Origin: Gordonia sediminis
GTDB lineage: Bacteria > Actinomycetota > Actinomycetes > Mycobacteriales > Mycobacteriaceae
Assembly: GCA_004193205.1 (NCBI GenBank)
Contig: RZUM01000006.1
Span: 124,001 to 188,000 of the forward strand
DNA: 64,000 nt
Direction of reading: 5' to 3'
Shown: piece by piece, positions 11,255-20,141 of the stretch
Numbering within the stretch: position 1 is the stretch's first letter
Layout of the letters: every line of letters begins with the position of its first letter
Notes under the pieces: model-generated
What the model was told of the DNA's origin: nothing
Databases searched by the model: none
Seen by the model: only the letters and a program-made list of their open reading frames with translations
Made by a program: the position numbers and the translations under genes

Positions 11255-12127
11255 TCAGCTCTCGGGATCGAGCACGAAGTCATACTCGGTGACGAAGCCC
11301 TCGCCGGCCGGGTTGTCCTTCACGTCGAGCATCAGCTCCGGCTTGACCGCCGAGGCGATGTCGTCCTCGTTGTGCGGGTCGCCGGGGAAGTAGAGCTGCG
11401 AGGTGATCAGCTCGTAGCCGGGAGCGCTCACCTTGAAGTGCAGGTGCGCCGGACGCCACGCGTGCCAGCCGGCGGCGGCGATGAGCTGACCGCAGGCACC
11501 GTCGGTCGGGATCTGGTACGGCGCGGGGCGCAGCGTGTGAATCTCGAATCGACCGTCCTCGTTGGCGATCCAGGTGCCGCGCAGGTTCCATTCCGGGAGT
11601 CCGGGCGCGAACTGCGAGTAGAAGCCGAGATCGTCGGCGTGCCAGAGCTCGATCTTGCCCCCCGACAACGGGGTTCCGTCGACAGCGCGCACCTGCCCGG
11701 AGAACACCAGCGGGTTGCCGGGCTCGTCGTCGCGCATCGGGATGGTTCCGTTCCACGCCAGTTCCGGCGAACCCTCGCGGTAGTACGGCCCCTCGATGGT
11801 GCCCTTGCTGCCCTCGCGGTGTGCGCTGGCGACCTCCTCGACGGAGTGCTCGAGCCACACGTCGAGGAACAGCGGCCATTCGCCGTCGGTGCCGACCTTG
11901 ATCAGCCACGCCTTGAGCGCGTTGTACTCCTCGTAGGAGACCTTGTCCTCGATGACGATGTCGTTGAGGCCCTTGATGACCTTGCTGGCCAGATAGTTGA
12001 CGCGCGCGGTGTCGACGACGCCCGAACGTCCACCCGAGGCGGCCATGCGCTCCTGGAAGCGCGCCGAGGCGTTGGCGCCGGACTCGGCGGCCTTCGCGGT
12101 GACTTCGGATTCGAAACTTGTGCTCAT
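11255..12127 (-). CDS. catA: Catechol 1,2-dioxygenase
   Basis: Intradiol ring cleavage of catechol to cis,cis-muconate using O2 and a non-haem Fe(III). The protein has 290 residues, normal for the family. The two His iron ligands are in AHLHFK (H228 and H230), and the two Tyr ligands are expected in GPYYREG and in LGFYSQFAPG. The N-terminal roughly 100 residues form the helical dimerisation region. The ATG at 12127 is supported by AAAGGAG eight bases upstream; the longer open frame has no such support. It is last in the catR-catB-catC-catA operon and receives catechol from the divergent benABCD genes. Confidence 0.97.
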   Translation of the reverse strand: MSTSFESEVTAKAAESGANASARFQERMAASGGRSGVVDTARVNYLASKVIKGLNDIVIEDKVSYEEYNALKAWLIKVGTDGEWPLFLDVWLEHSVEEVASAHREGSKGTIEGPYYREGSPELAWNGTIPMRDDEPGNPLVFSGQVRAVDGTPLSGGKIELWHADDLGFYSQFAPGLPEWNLRGTWIANEDGRFEIHTLRPAPYQIPTDGACGQLIAAAGWHAWRPAHLHFKVSAPGYELITSQLYFPGDPHNEDDIASAVKPELMLDVKDNPAGEGFVTEYDFVLDPES

Positions 12128-12180
12128 GGTTGGTACTCCTTTGTGTTGGCCTGAGGGCTGACGCTTCGGGTGAGGGCCGG

Positions 12181-12465
12181 TCAGCCCGCAGCGATATCGG
12201 ATGGGTGGGTGGCCAGGGGGGTCACCTTGATGTTCATGTAGGGGAACAACGGAAGCCCCGACAGGATGGTGTGCAGTTCGTCGTTGTCCGCGACGTCGAA
12301 GATCGAGAAGTTCGAATACTCGCCGACGATCCGCCAGATGTGCGGCCACTTACCGGACCGCTGCAGCTCCTGCGAGTACGCCTTCTCCCGCGCCACGGTT
12401 TCGGCCCGGATATCCGGGTCAAGGTCGTGCGGGATCTCGACGTCCATCCGTACGTGGAAGAGCAT
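12181..12465 (-). CDS. catC: Muconolactone delta-isomerase
   Basis: Isomerises (+)-muconolactone to 3-oxoadipate enol-lactone in the cytoplasm. It has 94 residues, the usual size, and starts with the family signature MLFHVRMDVEIP followed by KWPHIWRIVGEYSNFSIFDV. The start is the ATG at 12465; a TTG at 12483 could extend it by six residues, but that TTGGAG is better read as the ribosome-binding site nine bases ahead of the ATG. The gene lies between catB (28-base gap) and catA (53-base gap) in one transcript. Confidence 0.95.
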   Translation of the reverse strand: MLFHVRMDVEIPHDLDPDIRAETVAREKAYSQELQRSGKWPHIWRIVGEYSNFSIFDVADNDELHTILSGLPLFPYMNIKVTPLATHPSDIAAG

Positions 12466-12493
12466 GGTCGTGTCGTACTCCAATCTCGCTGGG

Positions 12494-13597
12494 TCACCGG
12501 TCTTGTCGGTAATGGTCTAGTTTGTCCGGGTCGATCTCGAAACCGATGCCGGCCCGCGACGACCGGTGCAGGTAGCCGTCGCGAATCTGCAACGGGGTGG
12601 CCAGCAGGTCGTCGCTCATGTCCAGGAAGTTGGAGAGTTCACCGGCGTAGCGCGAGGTCGTCTGGAACGCGGCGCCGAACGCGAGCGCGCACGCGGTGCC
12701 GACCTGACCGTCGATCTGATTGCCGATCACAATCTCCAGTCCGAGTCCCTCGGCGAGGTGGTGGATGCGGCGCGACCCGGTGAACCCGGTGCGGGCGGTC
12801 TTGATGCTGATCGCCGTGGCCGAGCCGCCCAGGATCTCGCGGGTGACGTCGGCCGCGGTCGGAACCGATTCGTCGGCGATGAACGGTACATCGATCTGCC
12901 CGACGAGCCATCGGCGTCCGAGCACGTCGTCGGCGGGGCAGAGTTCCTCGGCGAACAGCAGCCCGAGATCGTCCATCTCCCGCATAGCTCGCGCGGATTC
13001 GGCGGCGGTCCACCCACGGTTGCCGTCGACGTAGAGTTCCACGTCGTCGCCGAAATGGTTGCGCAGCGCGCGGACCACCGCGATGTCCAGGCCCACCGGC
13101 CGACGTCCGACCTTCACCTTGAAGGTGCTGATGCCATAGGTGTCGCGCATCTTTTGCGCCTCGGCGACCATGGTGGCGGGATCGTCGAACCCGAGCATGT
13201 GGCTGACCCGCATGCGGTCGGTGTAGCCGCCGAGCAGTTCTGAGACCGGCAGGCCGAGCGTCTTGCCCAGCGCATCCCAGATCGCCATATCCACTGCCGC
13301 TTTCGCGGTCGGGTTCCCGACGGTACGGGCCAAACGTGCGACGACGACCTCGCGCTCGAGCAGCGTCAGACCGATCACCTGAGGGGCGAAGATCTTGTCC
13401 ACGACGGAGATGATGCCGTCCTGAGTCTCGCCGTAGGTGAACGGTCGGGGTGGCGCCTCCGCGACCCCCACGACACCGTCGTCGGTGTGTACTCGCACCA
13501 GCACATGCTCGGCGACATGCACTTCGCCGGATGCGAACTTCAGCGGCTTGTTGTACGGGATGGCGAACGGAATCGCCTCCACCGCAGTAATTTTCAC
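12494..13597 (-). CDS. catB: Muconate cycloisomerase
   Basis: Enolase-superfamily lactonising enzyme turning cis,cis-muconate into muconolactone; 367 residues. Catalytic features visible: KVKVGRR (KxK bases, about residue 160), the metal ligands Asp in YVDGNRGW, Glu in AEELCP and Asp in IADESV, and the second lysine in SIKTARTGF. The start is the GTG at 13597, with GGGAGAG upstream. It overlaps the catR stop by four bases (GTGA), so translation is probably coupled to catR. Confidence 0.95.
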   Translation of the reverse strand: MKITAVEAIPFAIPYNKPLKFASGEVHVAEHVLVRVHTDDGVVGVAEAPPRPFTYGETQDGIISVVDKIFAPQVIGLTLLEREVVVARLARTVGNPTAKAAVDMAIWDALGKTLGLPVSELLGGYTDRMRVSHMLGFDDPATMVAEAQKMRDTYGISTFKVKVGRRPVGLDIAVVRALRNHFGDDVELYVDGNRGWTAAESARAMREMDDLGLLFAEELCPADDVLGRRWLVGQIDVPFIADESVPTAADVTREILGGSATAISIKTARTGFTGSRRIHHLAEGLGLEIVIGNQIDGQVGTACALAFGAAFQTTSRYAGELSNFLDMSDDLLATPLQIRDGYLHRSSRAGIGFEIDPDKLDHYRQDR

Positions 13598-14499
13598 AGG
13601 TTCTCTCCCACGTTTGCCTCGAGTGCGAAGGCGGACATGATGATATCGGCGACACCTTCGACGACGGGGTTGTCCTCGCCGGCGCGCCACGCCAATGCCA
13701 GTTCGACGGTGCCGCCGTCGACCAGTTCCCGGATCACGATCCCGTCCAGCGGCAGCGACCGCACCGATCCCGGCAGCACGGCGACGCCCAGACCTGCGGC
13801 GACGAGCGCGAGCAGGACCGAGGTCCCCGAGGCCTCATGGGCTCGTTGCGGCACGAAACCGGCACGGTGGCAGCTGCGGATCGCCGCGTCGTTGACGGCC
13901 GAATCCCGGCTGTCGTACATCACGAACATCTCGTTGCGGAGGTCGTCGACGGAGACGACGGGCTCGACGGCGAGTCGATGATCGACCGACACGGCCAGCA
14001 CCATCGGTTCGATGTCGATGGTGCGCACCGCGATGCCCTCACCGACGACCGGCGGACGCAGCAGGCCGAGGTCGAGTTCCAGGCTGCGTAGGCCCTCGCA
14101 CTGAACGGGGGTCAGCATGTCCGAGCGCACCTGCAGGTCGACGTCGGGCAACTCGCGTTTGACCGCCCGCGCGATGCGCGGGAGGTGTGAGAATGCTGCA
14201 ATACCGGTGAGGCCGACCCGGACCAGTCCGCTACGACCCGCCGCGATGCGTCGCACACCGTCGACCGCGTCGTCGACGTCGGCCAGGATGCGTGTCGCCT
14301 CGACCTTCAGGTACTCACCAGCCGGCGTGAGCGACACCTGACGGGTGGTGCGGGTGAACAGCGTGACGTCGAGTTCCGCCTCGAGCTGCCGGATGGCGTA
14401 GGACAGCGCCGGCTGCGCGACATGCAGTTGCACCGCCGCCTGCCCGAAATGACAGGTTTCGGCGACGGCCGCGAAGTAGCGTAGGTGCCGAAGCTCCAA
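13594..14499 (-). CDS. catR: LysR-type regulator of the cat/ben genes
   Basis: A 301-residue LysR-type activator. The N-terminal winged helix is standard (MELRHLRYFAAVAE...FGQAAVQLHVAQPALSYAIRQLE), followed by a two-lobe effector domain; the CatM/BenM/CatR group binds cis,cis-muconate and/or benzoate. The start codon is TTG at 14499 with GGAGGT nine bases upstream. It is first in the catRBCA transcript and diverges from benA over 229 bases, so it can control both units. The name rests on context; which effector it senses is not visible. Confidence 0.88.
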   Translation of the reverse strand: MELRHLRYFAAVAETCHFGQAAVQLHVAQPALSYAIRQLEAELDVTLFTRTTRQVSLTPAGEYLKVEATRILADVDDAVDGVRRIAAGRSGLVRVGLTGIAAFSHLPRIARAVKRELPDVDLQVRSDMLTPVQCEGLRSLELDLGLLRPPVVGEGIAVRTIDIEPMVLAVSVDHRLAVEPVVSVDDLRNEMFVMYDSRDSAVNDAAIRSCHRAGFVPQRAHEASGTSVLLALVAAGLGVAVLPGSVRSLPLDGIVIRELVDGGTVELALAWRAGEDNPVVEGVADIIMSAFALEANVGENL

Positions 14500-14583
14500 C
14501 GACCGACCTCCTCTGTCCTGATCACGGTGGCGTCTCCGATTGTGATCCGTGCCACGCTTATATCCACCGTAGGACGTTGATCC

Positions 14584-14604
14584 ATACGAGACAAGGACAG
14601 GTAT
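14584..14604. promoter_or_regulatory. Candidate LysR site in the catR-benA region
   Basis: CCATAC and GTATTGG form an imperfect inverted repeat (ATAC, 13 bases, GTAT) in the divergent region. CatM and BenM recognise ATAC-N7-GTAT, so the half-sites agree but the spacing does not. It lies 125 bases before benA and 85 before catR. Weak support. Confidence 0.3.
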
Positions 14605-14728
14605 TGGCGTTATTCATCGTTGCTTTTTATCAATTGCATGCTAGGTCAGGACTAGTAATTAACCCGGTGTGACTGGTGCCACGCAGTGGAAAGGTGCAAG
14701 AGACAGCCCACATTCTTGGAGGTAGACC

Positions 14729-16102
14729 ATGACAGCGTCCATCACCGACAACCTGCAGCACGTGCACTCCGTCCTGGCCGATGCCGTCGTCGACGACCGG
14801 GAAGCCGGCATCTACCGGGCCAACCGTCGGATCTTCACCGACGAGGACATCTTCGAACTGGAGATGAAGTACATCTTCGAGGGCAACTGGATCTACCTGG
14901 CACACGAGAGCCAGGTACCCAACCCCGGCGACTACTTCACCACCTACATCGGCCGCCAGCCGGTGATGATCACGCGTGACAAGGATGGCGAGTTGCACTG
15001 CCTGATCAACGCGTGCGCGCACCGCGGTGCGATGATCTGCCGCCGCAAGACCGACAACCGCATGACCCTTACCTGCCCGTTCCACGGCTGGACGTTCCGT
15101 AATGACGGCACGCTGCTCAAGGTGAAGGATCCCGAGGGCGCGGGCTACCCGGACACCTTCAACGTCAACGGCTCCCACAACCTGACCAAGGTCGCGAAGT
15201 TCGGCAACTACCGCGGATTCCTGTTCGGCAGCCTCAACCCGGACGTGCAGGACCTCGACGACCACCTCGGCGACACCCGCGTCGTCATCGACATGCTCGT
15301 CGACCAGTCACCCGAGGGGCTGGAGGTGCTGCGCGGTGCGTCGACCTACACCTACGACGGAAACTGGAAGGTGCAGGCGGAGAACGGCGCCGACGGCTAC
15401 CACGTGACCGCGACGCACTGGAACTACGCCGCCACCACCTCCCGGCGCAGCACCGGCGAGTCCAAGAACGACACCAAGGCACTCGACGCCGGCGGGTGGG
15501 GCAAATCCGGTGGCGGTTACTGGTCCTACCCCAACGGTCATCTCTGCTTGTGGACCTGGGCCGCCAACCCCCAGGACCGGCCGCTGTGGGACAAGATGGA
15601 CGAACTCAAGAAGGAGTTCGGAGATGCCAAGGGCGAGTTCATGGTCAAGGGTTCGCGCAACCTGTGCCTGTACCCGAACGTGTATCTGATGGACCAGTTC
15701 TCCACGCAGATCCGGCACTTCCGCCCGATCGCGCCGGACAAGACCGAGGTGACCATCTACTGCATCGCACCCAAGGGCGAGAGCGACGCGGCGCGCGCAC
15801 ATCGTATCCGCCAGTATGAGGACTTCTTCAACGCCTCCGGCATGGCGACCCCCGACGATCTCGAGGAGTTCCGGTCGTGTCAGCTCACCTTCCGGGCACA
15901 GGCCGCGCCGTGGAACGACATGAGTCGCGGTGCCGAGCACTGGCTCTCGGGGCCGGACCCGGTGGCCGAAAGCCTGGGTATGACCGGAATCGTCTCCGCC
16001 GGAGTGAAGAACGAGGACGAGGGCCTCTACCCCGTGCAACACGGCTACTGGCTCGAGACCATGCGCAAGGCCGCCGCCGCGGAAGAAACAGCGACCTCCT
16101 GA
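14729..16102 (+). CDS. benA: Benzoate 1,2-dioxygenase, large (alpha) subunit
   Basis: Catalytic subunit of the Rieske dioxygenase that converts benzoate to the 1,2-dihydrodiol. At 457 residues it is full length. The Rieske [2Fe-2S] ligands are C96/H98 and C116/H119 (CAHRG ... CPFHGW), and the mononuclear iron His pair is in [16 protein letters not shown] lies five bases before the ATG at 14729. It leads benA-benB-benCD. A single dispersed-repeat copy lies between benA and benB. Related toluate or anthranilate dioxygenases share the fold; the neighbouring BenD-type dehydrogenase and cat genes favour benzoate. Confidence 0.95.
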   Translation: MTASITDNLQHVHSVLADAVVDDREAGIYRANRRIFTDEDIFELEMKYIFEGNWIYLAHESQVPNPGDYFTTYIGRQPVMITRDKDGELHCLINACAHRGAMICRRKTDNRMTLTCPFHGWTFRNDGTLLKVKDPEGAGYPDTFNVNGSHNLTKVAKFGNYRGFLFGSLNPDVQDLDDHLGDTRVVIDMLVDQSPEGLEVLRGASTYTYDGNWKVQAENGADGYHVTATHWNYAATTSRRSTGESKNDTKALDAGGWGKSGGGYWSYPNGHLCLWTWAANPQDRPLWDKMDELKKEFGDAKGEFMVKGSRNLCLYPNVYLMDQFSTQIRHFRPIAPDKTEVTIYCIAPKGESDAARAHRIRQYEDFFNASGMATPDDLEEFRSCQLTFRAQAAPWNDMSRGAEHWLSGPDPVAESLGMTGIVSAGVKNEDEGLYPVQHGYWLETMRKAAAAEETATS

Positions 16103-16122
16103 CCGCTGGTGCAGCATCCCCC

Positions 16123-16167
16123 GCTGGTCCAGTAGCCGCGACGAAGGAGCGGCGTATCGAGACCACC
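16123..16167. repeat. Dispersed repeat, single copy between benA and benB
   Basis: GCTGGTCCAGTAGCC...GGCGTATCGAGACCAC in forward orientation, with a decayed edge (CCGCTGGTGCAG) about ten bases earlier. It sits inside the ben operon, so it is transcribed with it and could fold into an RNA hairpin between the two cistrons. Confidence 0.85.
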
Positions 16168-16199
16168 CCCCGAAGACACCTCGCAGACAGGATGATTCG

Positions 16200-16727
16200 A
16201 TGACCTCCACCCAGCCCACAACCACCAACACCGACAAGCTCATCACTCAGAACATGATCGAGCAGTTCCTCTATCGCGAGGCCCGCTATCTCGACGACCG
16301 CGAGTTCGAGAAGTGGCTCGAGTGCTACGCCGACGACGTCGTCTACTGGATGCCGTCGTGGGACGACAACGACCGACTGACCGAGAACCCACAACGCGAG
16401 ATCTCCCTCATCTACTACGGAAACAAGGGTGGTCTGGAGGATCGGGTGTTCCGCATCCGCACCGAACGGTCCTCGGCGACCTCGCTGCCGGAACCGCGTA
16501 CCAGCCACAACATCACCAACGTCGAGGTCATCGAGCGTCGCGGCGACCTCGTGGACGTCCGATTCAACTGGCACACCATGTATTTCCGCTACAACACCAT
16601 CGACCCCTATTACGGGACGTCGTTCTACACGATCGACTTCTCCGGTGAATCACCGCTGATCCGACGCAAGACGATCGTGCTCAAAAACGACTACATCCAT
16701 CACGTCGTCGACATCTACCACTTCTAG
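16200..16727 (+). CDS. benB: Benzoate 1,2-dioxygenase, small (beta) subunit
   Basis: Structural beta subunit of the alpha3beta3 dioxygenase; 175 residues, a cone-shaped NTF2-like fold. Family features include FLYREARYLDDREFEKWLE near the N-terminus, VYWMPSWDDND, RTSHNITNVEV and the C-terminal KNDYIHHVVDIYHF. The ATG at 16200 overlaps the stop of a three-codon ORF (ATG ATT CGA TGA from 16192), which may couple re-initiation; the ribosome site is weak. benCD follows after 10 bases. Confidence 0.93.
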   Translation: MTSTQPTTTNTDKLITQNMIEQFLYREARYLDDREFEKWLECYADDVVYWMPSWDDNDRLTENPQREISLIYYGNKGGLEDRVFRIRTERSSATSLPEPRTSHNITNVEVIERRGDLVDVRFNWHTMYFRYNTIDPYYGTSFYTIDFSGESPLIRRKTIVLKNDYIHHVVDIYHF

Positions 16728-16737
16728 GACGCACCCG

Positions 16738-19500
16738 ATGACCGTCACCACAGACCGCGACGCCACGGCACCTGCCGGCACCGATGCCCCGTCCCATCAG
16801 GTGGCACTCGCCTTCGAGGACGGTGTCACCCGGTTCATCACGTGCCGCGAGGACCAGACCGTCGCCGACGCCTCCTACCGACAGCGCATCAACATCCCGC
16901 TCGACTGCCGCGACGGCGCCTGCGGAACGTGCAAGGCGTTCTGCGAATCCGGCGACTACGACGGCGGAACCTACATCTCCGATGCGCTGTCGGACGACGA
17001 ATCCGCTGCCGGGTACGCCCTGCCGTGCTGCATGAAACCCAAGTCGGACCTGGTGCTGCAGATCTCGGCGACCTCCGATATCGCCAAGACCCAGGCCGCG
17101 ACGTTCGCCGGGACCATCGTCGAGCTCGACAGGTTGTCGGAGTCGACGATGCGGGTGGGCATCACCATCCCCAATCGGGGTGATCTGGCGTTCCTGCCGG
17201 GCCAGTATGTGAACATCGCCGTGCCCGGCACCGACAACGGTGAGGGCGGCAACGTCACCCGGTCCTATTCGTTCGCCAACGGCCCGCATGAGGAACGCCT
17301 GATCTTCCTGGTCAAGATCACGCCGGGCGGCGCGATGTCGACCTACCTCACCGAACGGGCGCAGCGCGGCGAGTCCATCACGTTCACCGGACCGCACGGA
17401 TCGTTCTTCCTGCGTGAGTCGGTCCGTCCGATCCTGCTGCTCGCCGGCGGTACGGGTCTCGCACCGATTCTGTCGATGCTGCGCAAACTGCACGACGACA
17501 ACAGCCGACGCAAGGTGCACCTGATCTACGGGGTGTCCACCGACACCGATCTCGTCGCCATCGACGAGATCGAGTACTTCACCCGCGAACTGCCCGGATT
17601 CAGCTGGGATCACTGCGTTTCCGACCCGAACAGTTCGGCGGCGAACAAGGGTTACGTGATGAGCCTCATCGAGCCCGAGCACCTCTACGACGGTGACGTC
17701 GCCATCTACCTGTGCGGTCCCCCACCGATGGTGGAGTCGGTACGCAAGCACGTCGCCGACGTCGAGATCGAGCCGGTCGGCTTCTACTACGAGAAGTTCG
17801 CGCTGGCCGTTCCCGCTGCTGCGGCCGTCGCCGAGACCCCCTCCGACACCACCGCATCGGTGACGACGGCGGGCGCCGACGAGGCCATCCGCCCGGTCGG
17901 CGACGCACGAGCGATCGCCGGACAGATGACCTTGCCGCCCACCGACATCGAGCCATGGCCGGTGTCGGTGAGCGCCCCGGCCGACGACGACACCCGGTTG
18001 CGGATCGCGGGACAGCAGGTCTGGACCGCCGATACGTCGGAGTCGACGCTCGATCCCGACGAGGGCGCGCTGGTTCCGGTCCCAGCGCGGGCCATCGCGG
18101 GCCAGGAGGTCTTCGGTGCCCGCCAGATCGATCCGCTACACGCCATCGAACCAAGCGCCGCCCCCGCCCCGCCGGCCGACGAGGTAGTCGCAGAGGCGGT
18201 TCCGGGCACCGCGACGGTCGGGTCGCAGGGCTATCAGATCGGCGAGGAGCATCCAGGAGTCCACGAGTCCGATGCGCTGTTCGAGGCGCGAGCCGCCCTC
18301 GAACTCGGTGCGCTGGAGCTGACCTTCGGCCGTCTCACCAACCGCCAGCTGACAGGCTACCGGCTGCTCGCCGAGGCGACAGTGCCGTTCGTCGACGGTG
18401 ACCGGTTCGTGGACGCCGCCGAGTACACCGAGACCAACGCCAACTTCCACGATTACCTGTTCACCCTCACCGGCAACAGTCATCTGCTCGAGGCGTATTC
18501 GGCACTCGGGGTGAAGGGCCGGATGAGCGAGGTGCTGCGCAACGCCACCTGGTGTCATCCGCTGTGCGCGCAGGACCACATCGACATCGTCGCGGCCTTC
18601 GAGTCCGGCGACCGGGATGCGGCCCGCGCGCTCATCACCGCGCACGCCGACCGCTCCAAGCAGACCATGCGGCGTGCGATGGCGGACGAGATGGCCGCTC
18701 GCCGCCCGCGTTTCGTGACGCCTGGTCGCTTCGCCGGCAAGGTCGTCGTCGTGACGGGTGCGGCACAGGGTATCGGCGCCCAGACCGCGCGGCGCATCAG
18801 CGCCGAGGGCGGCAGACTCGTGCTGGCCGACCGGTCGGAGTACGTCGGGGAGATCGCCACCGAACTCGCGTCGACCGGGCCGGGGGCGATCGCGGCGATC
18901 GCCGACCTCGAAAACTACGACGGCGCCGGCGCGGTGATCGATGCCGCGCTCGCGGAGTACGGGCGTGTCGACGTGCTGATCAACAACGTCGGCGGGGCAA
19001 TCAACTTCAAGCCGTTCACCGAGTTCACCGATCAGCAGATCCGCGCCGAGATCGACCGCTCACTCATGACCACGCTGTTCGCCTGTCGCGCGGTCCTGCC
19101 GTCGATGATCGACCGCGGCCATGGTGTCATCGTGAACGTGTCGTCGGCGGCGACGCGCGGTATCAACCGCATCCCGTATTCGGCGGCGAAGGGCGGCATC
19201 AACGCGATCACCGCGTCGCTGGCCATGGAATACGCCGACTCGGGTATCCGCGTCGTCGCGACCGCGCCGGGCGGGACCGAGGCGCCGCCGCGTCGTATCT
19301 CGCGCGGCACGCCGCAGCCCAGCACCGCGACCGAGGCCGACTGGTATCAGGCACACATCGACCAGACGTTGTCGGCGTCGTTGATGCACCGCTACGGCAC
19401 GCTCGACGAGCAGGCCGCCGCGATCTGCTTCCTCGCCTCCGACGAGGCGTCCTACATCACCGGGACCGTTCTCCCGGTGGCGGGCGGTGATCTCGGCTGA
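16738..19500 (+). CDS. benCD: Fused benzoate dioxygenase reductase, FCD-like domain and benzoate diol dehydrogenase
   Basis: One uninterrupted 920-residue frame joins two enzymes that are normally separate. Residues 1-353 are BenC: a plant-type [2Fe-2S] domain (DCRDGACGTCK, fourth Cys in PCCMKP), an FAD domain (RSYSFANGP) and an NAD domain (LLAGGTGLAP, YLCGPPPMV). Residues about 360-500 are a disordered Ala/Pro/Asp linker with three RAIAGQ-like repeats. Residues about 505-660 look like the FCD effector domain of GntR regulators (NANFHDYLFTLTGNSHLLEA, with three metal-type His but Asn in place of the usual Asp), without a DNA-binding domain. Residues 663-920 are a complete BenD short-chain dehydrogenase (VTGAAQGIG, NNVGG, YSAAKGG), which oxidises the diol to catechol with loss of CO2. 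The reductase feeds BenAB, so substrate oxidation and NADH recycling sit on one chain. AGGA precedes the ATG at 16738. Confidence 0.93.
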   Translation: MTVTTDRDATAPAGTDAPSHQVALAFEDGVTRFITCREDQTVADASYRQRINIPLDCRDGACGTCKAFCESGDYDGGTYISDALSDDESAAGYALPCCMKPKSDLVLQISATSDIAKTQAATFAGTIVELDRLSESTMRVGITIPNRGDLAFLPGQYVNIAVPGTDNGEGGNVTRSYSFANGPHEERLIFLVKITPGGAMSTYLTERAQRGESITFTGPHGSFFLRESVRPILLLAGGTGLAPILSMLRKLHDDNSRRKVHLIYGVSTDTDLVAIDEIEYFTRELPGFSWDHCVSDPNSSAANKGYVMSLIEPEHLYDGDVAIYLCGPPPMVESVRKHVADVEIEPVGFYYEKFALAVPAAAAVAETPSDTTASVTTAGADEAIRPVGDARAIAGQMTLPPTDIEPWPVSVSAPADDDTRLRIAGQQVWTADTSESTLDPDEGALVPVPARAIAGQEVFGARQIDPLHAIEPSAAPAPPADEVVAEAVPGTATVGSQGYQIGEEHPGVHESDALFEARAALELGALELTFGRLTNRQLTGYRLLAEATVPFVDGDRFVDAAEYTETNANFHDYLFTLTGNSHLLEAYSALGVKGRMSEVLRNATWCHPLCAQDHIDIVAAFESGDRDAARALITAHADRSKQTMRRAMADEMAARRPRFVTPGRFAGKVVVVTGAAQGIGAQTARRISAEGGRLVLADRSEYVGEIATELASTGPGAIAAIADLENYDGAGAVIDAALAEYGRVDVLINNVGGAINFKPFTEFTDQQIRAEIDRSLMTTLFACRAVLPSMIDRGHGVIVNVSSAATRGINRIPYSAAKGGINAITASLAMEYADSGIRVVATAPGGTEAPPRRISRGTPQPSTATEADWYQAHIDQTLSASLMHRYGTLDEQAAAICFLASDEASYITGTVLPVAGGDLG

Positions 19501-19801
19501 TCCTGGCGTCGCCGGTCGGTGCCCTCGTCCGGCCGGCGGCGCACGTCCTGATATGCCGATTCGCGATCCCGATTTCCGTGTTTTTCGAGGAGTTTCGCAT
19601 CCGGCCGGGACCAGAATCGGGTGGCCACACGCGAAAACGACTATCTCGCTGAGGAGTTGAAGTTCGGCTGGCGCGCGCACATGGCAACCTCGACAATCGA
19701 AATCCGGCCGATTTTGCTTTTCGTCCGAAATTCTGCCATGCTACTAGCCGCGACATTCACATGAATACCGCGTGTATATGCAGAGAGAAGTATCCAGCAT
19801 C
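19501..19801. other. Intergenic region between benCD and the cold-shock gene
   Basis: No gene is seen here. A possible hairpin, CGCCGGTCGG pairing with CCGGCCGGCG (19510-19538, one mismatch), may end the ben transcript. The right part is AT-richer and probably holds the csp promoter and a long untranslated leader, as is usual for cold-shock genes; I could not place -35/-10 boxes confidently. Confidence 0.5.
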
Positions 19802-20008
19802 ATGGCTCAAGGAACCGTCAAGTGGTTCAACAGCGAAAAGGGCTTCGGCTTCATCGCTCCCGATGACAGCAACGGTGGGGACGTCTTCGTCCACTACTCG
19901 GCGATCCAAGGTAGCGGATTCCGCAACCTCGAGGAGCAGCAGCGTGTCACGTTCGAAGTCGAGCAGGGCCCCAAGGGACCTCAGGCGACATCGGTGACCG
20001 TGCTCTAA
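19802..20008 (+). CDS. Cold-shock protein (CspA family)
   Basis: A 68-residue single cold-shock domain that binds single-stranded RNA and DNA. Both RNP motifs are intact: KGFGFI and VFVHY. It starts [10 protein letters not shown] at the ATG at 19802; the upstream in-frame codons from 19772 have no family similarity. AGAGAAG upstream is a fair ribosome site, and a clear terminator follows at 20027-20058, so the gene is monocistronic. It has no evident link to benzoate use. Confidence 0.97.
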   Translation: MAQGTVKWFNSEKGFGFIAPDDSNGGDVFVHYSAIQGSGFRNLEEQQRVTFEVEQGPKGPQATSVTVL

Positions 20009-20026
20009 GGATCACACCACACTTCA

Positions 20027-20058
20027 AACGCCGCGCGAGACTCGTCTCGTGCGGCGTT
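20027..20058 (+). terminator. Terminator of the cold-shock gene
   Basis: AACGCCGCGCGAGA pairs with TCTCGTGCGGCGTT (one G-T pair) around a four-base loop and is followed by GTGTTGTTCT, a T-rich tail. Confidence 0.85.
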
Positions 20059-20141
20059 GTGTTGTTCTGGGCCATCGTTCGCGCAGCAATTTCCGCATCG
20101 ATCCATCCGAGGTGACCGACCGTTCATCGTAAGATGAAGCG

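Noticed and set aside
14584-14604. A canonical CatM/BenM operator
   Set aside because: The half-sites ATAC/GTAT are present, but the 13-base spacing differs from the known 7; it is kept only as a weak candidate.
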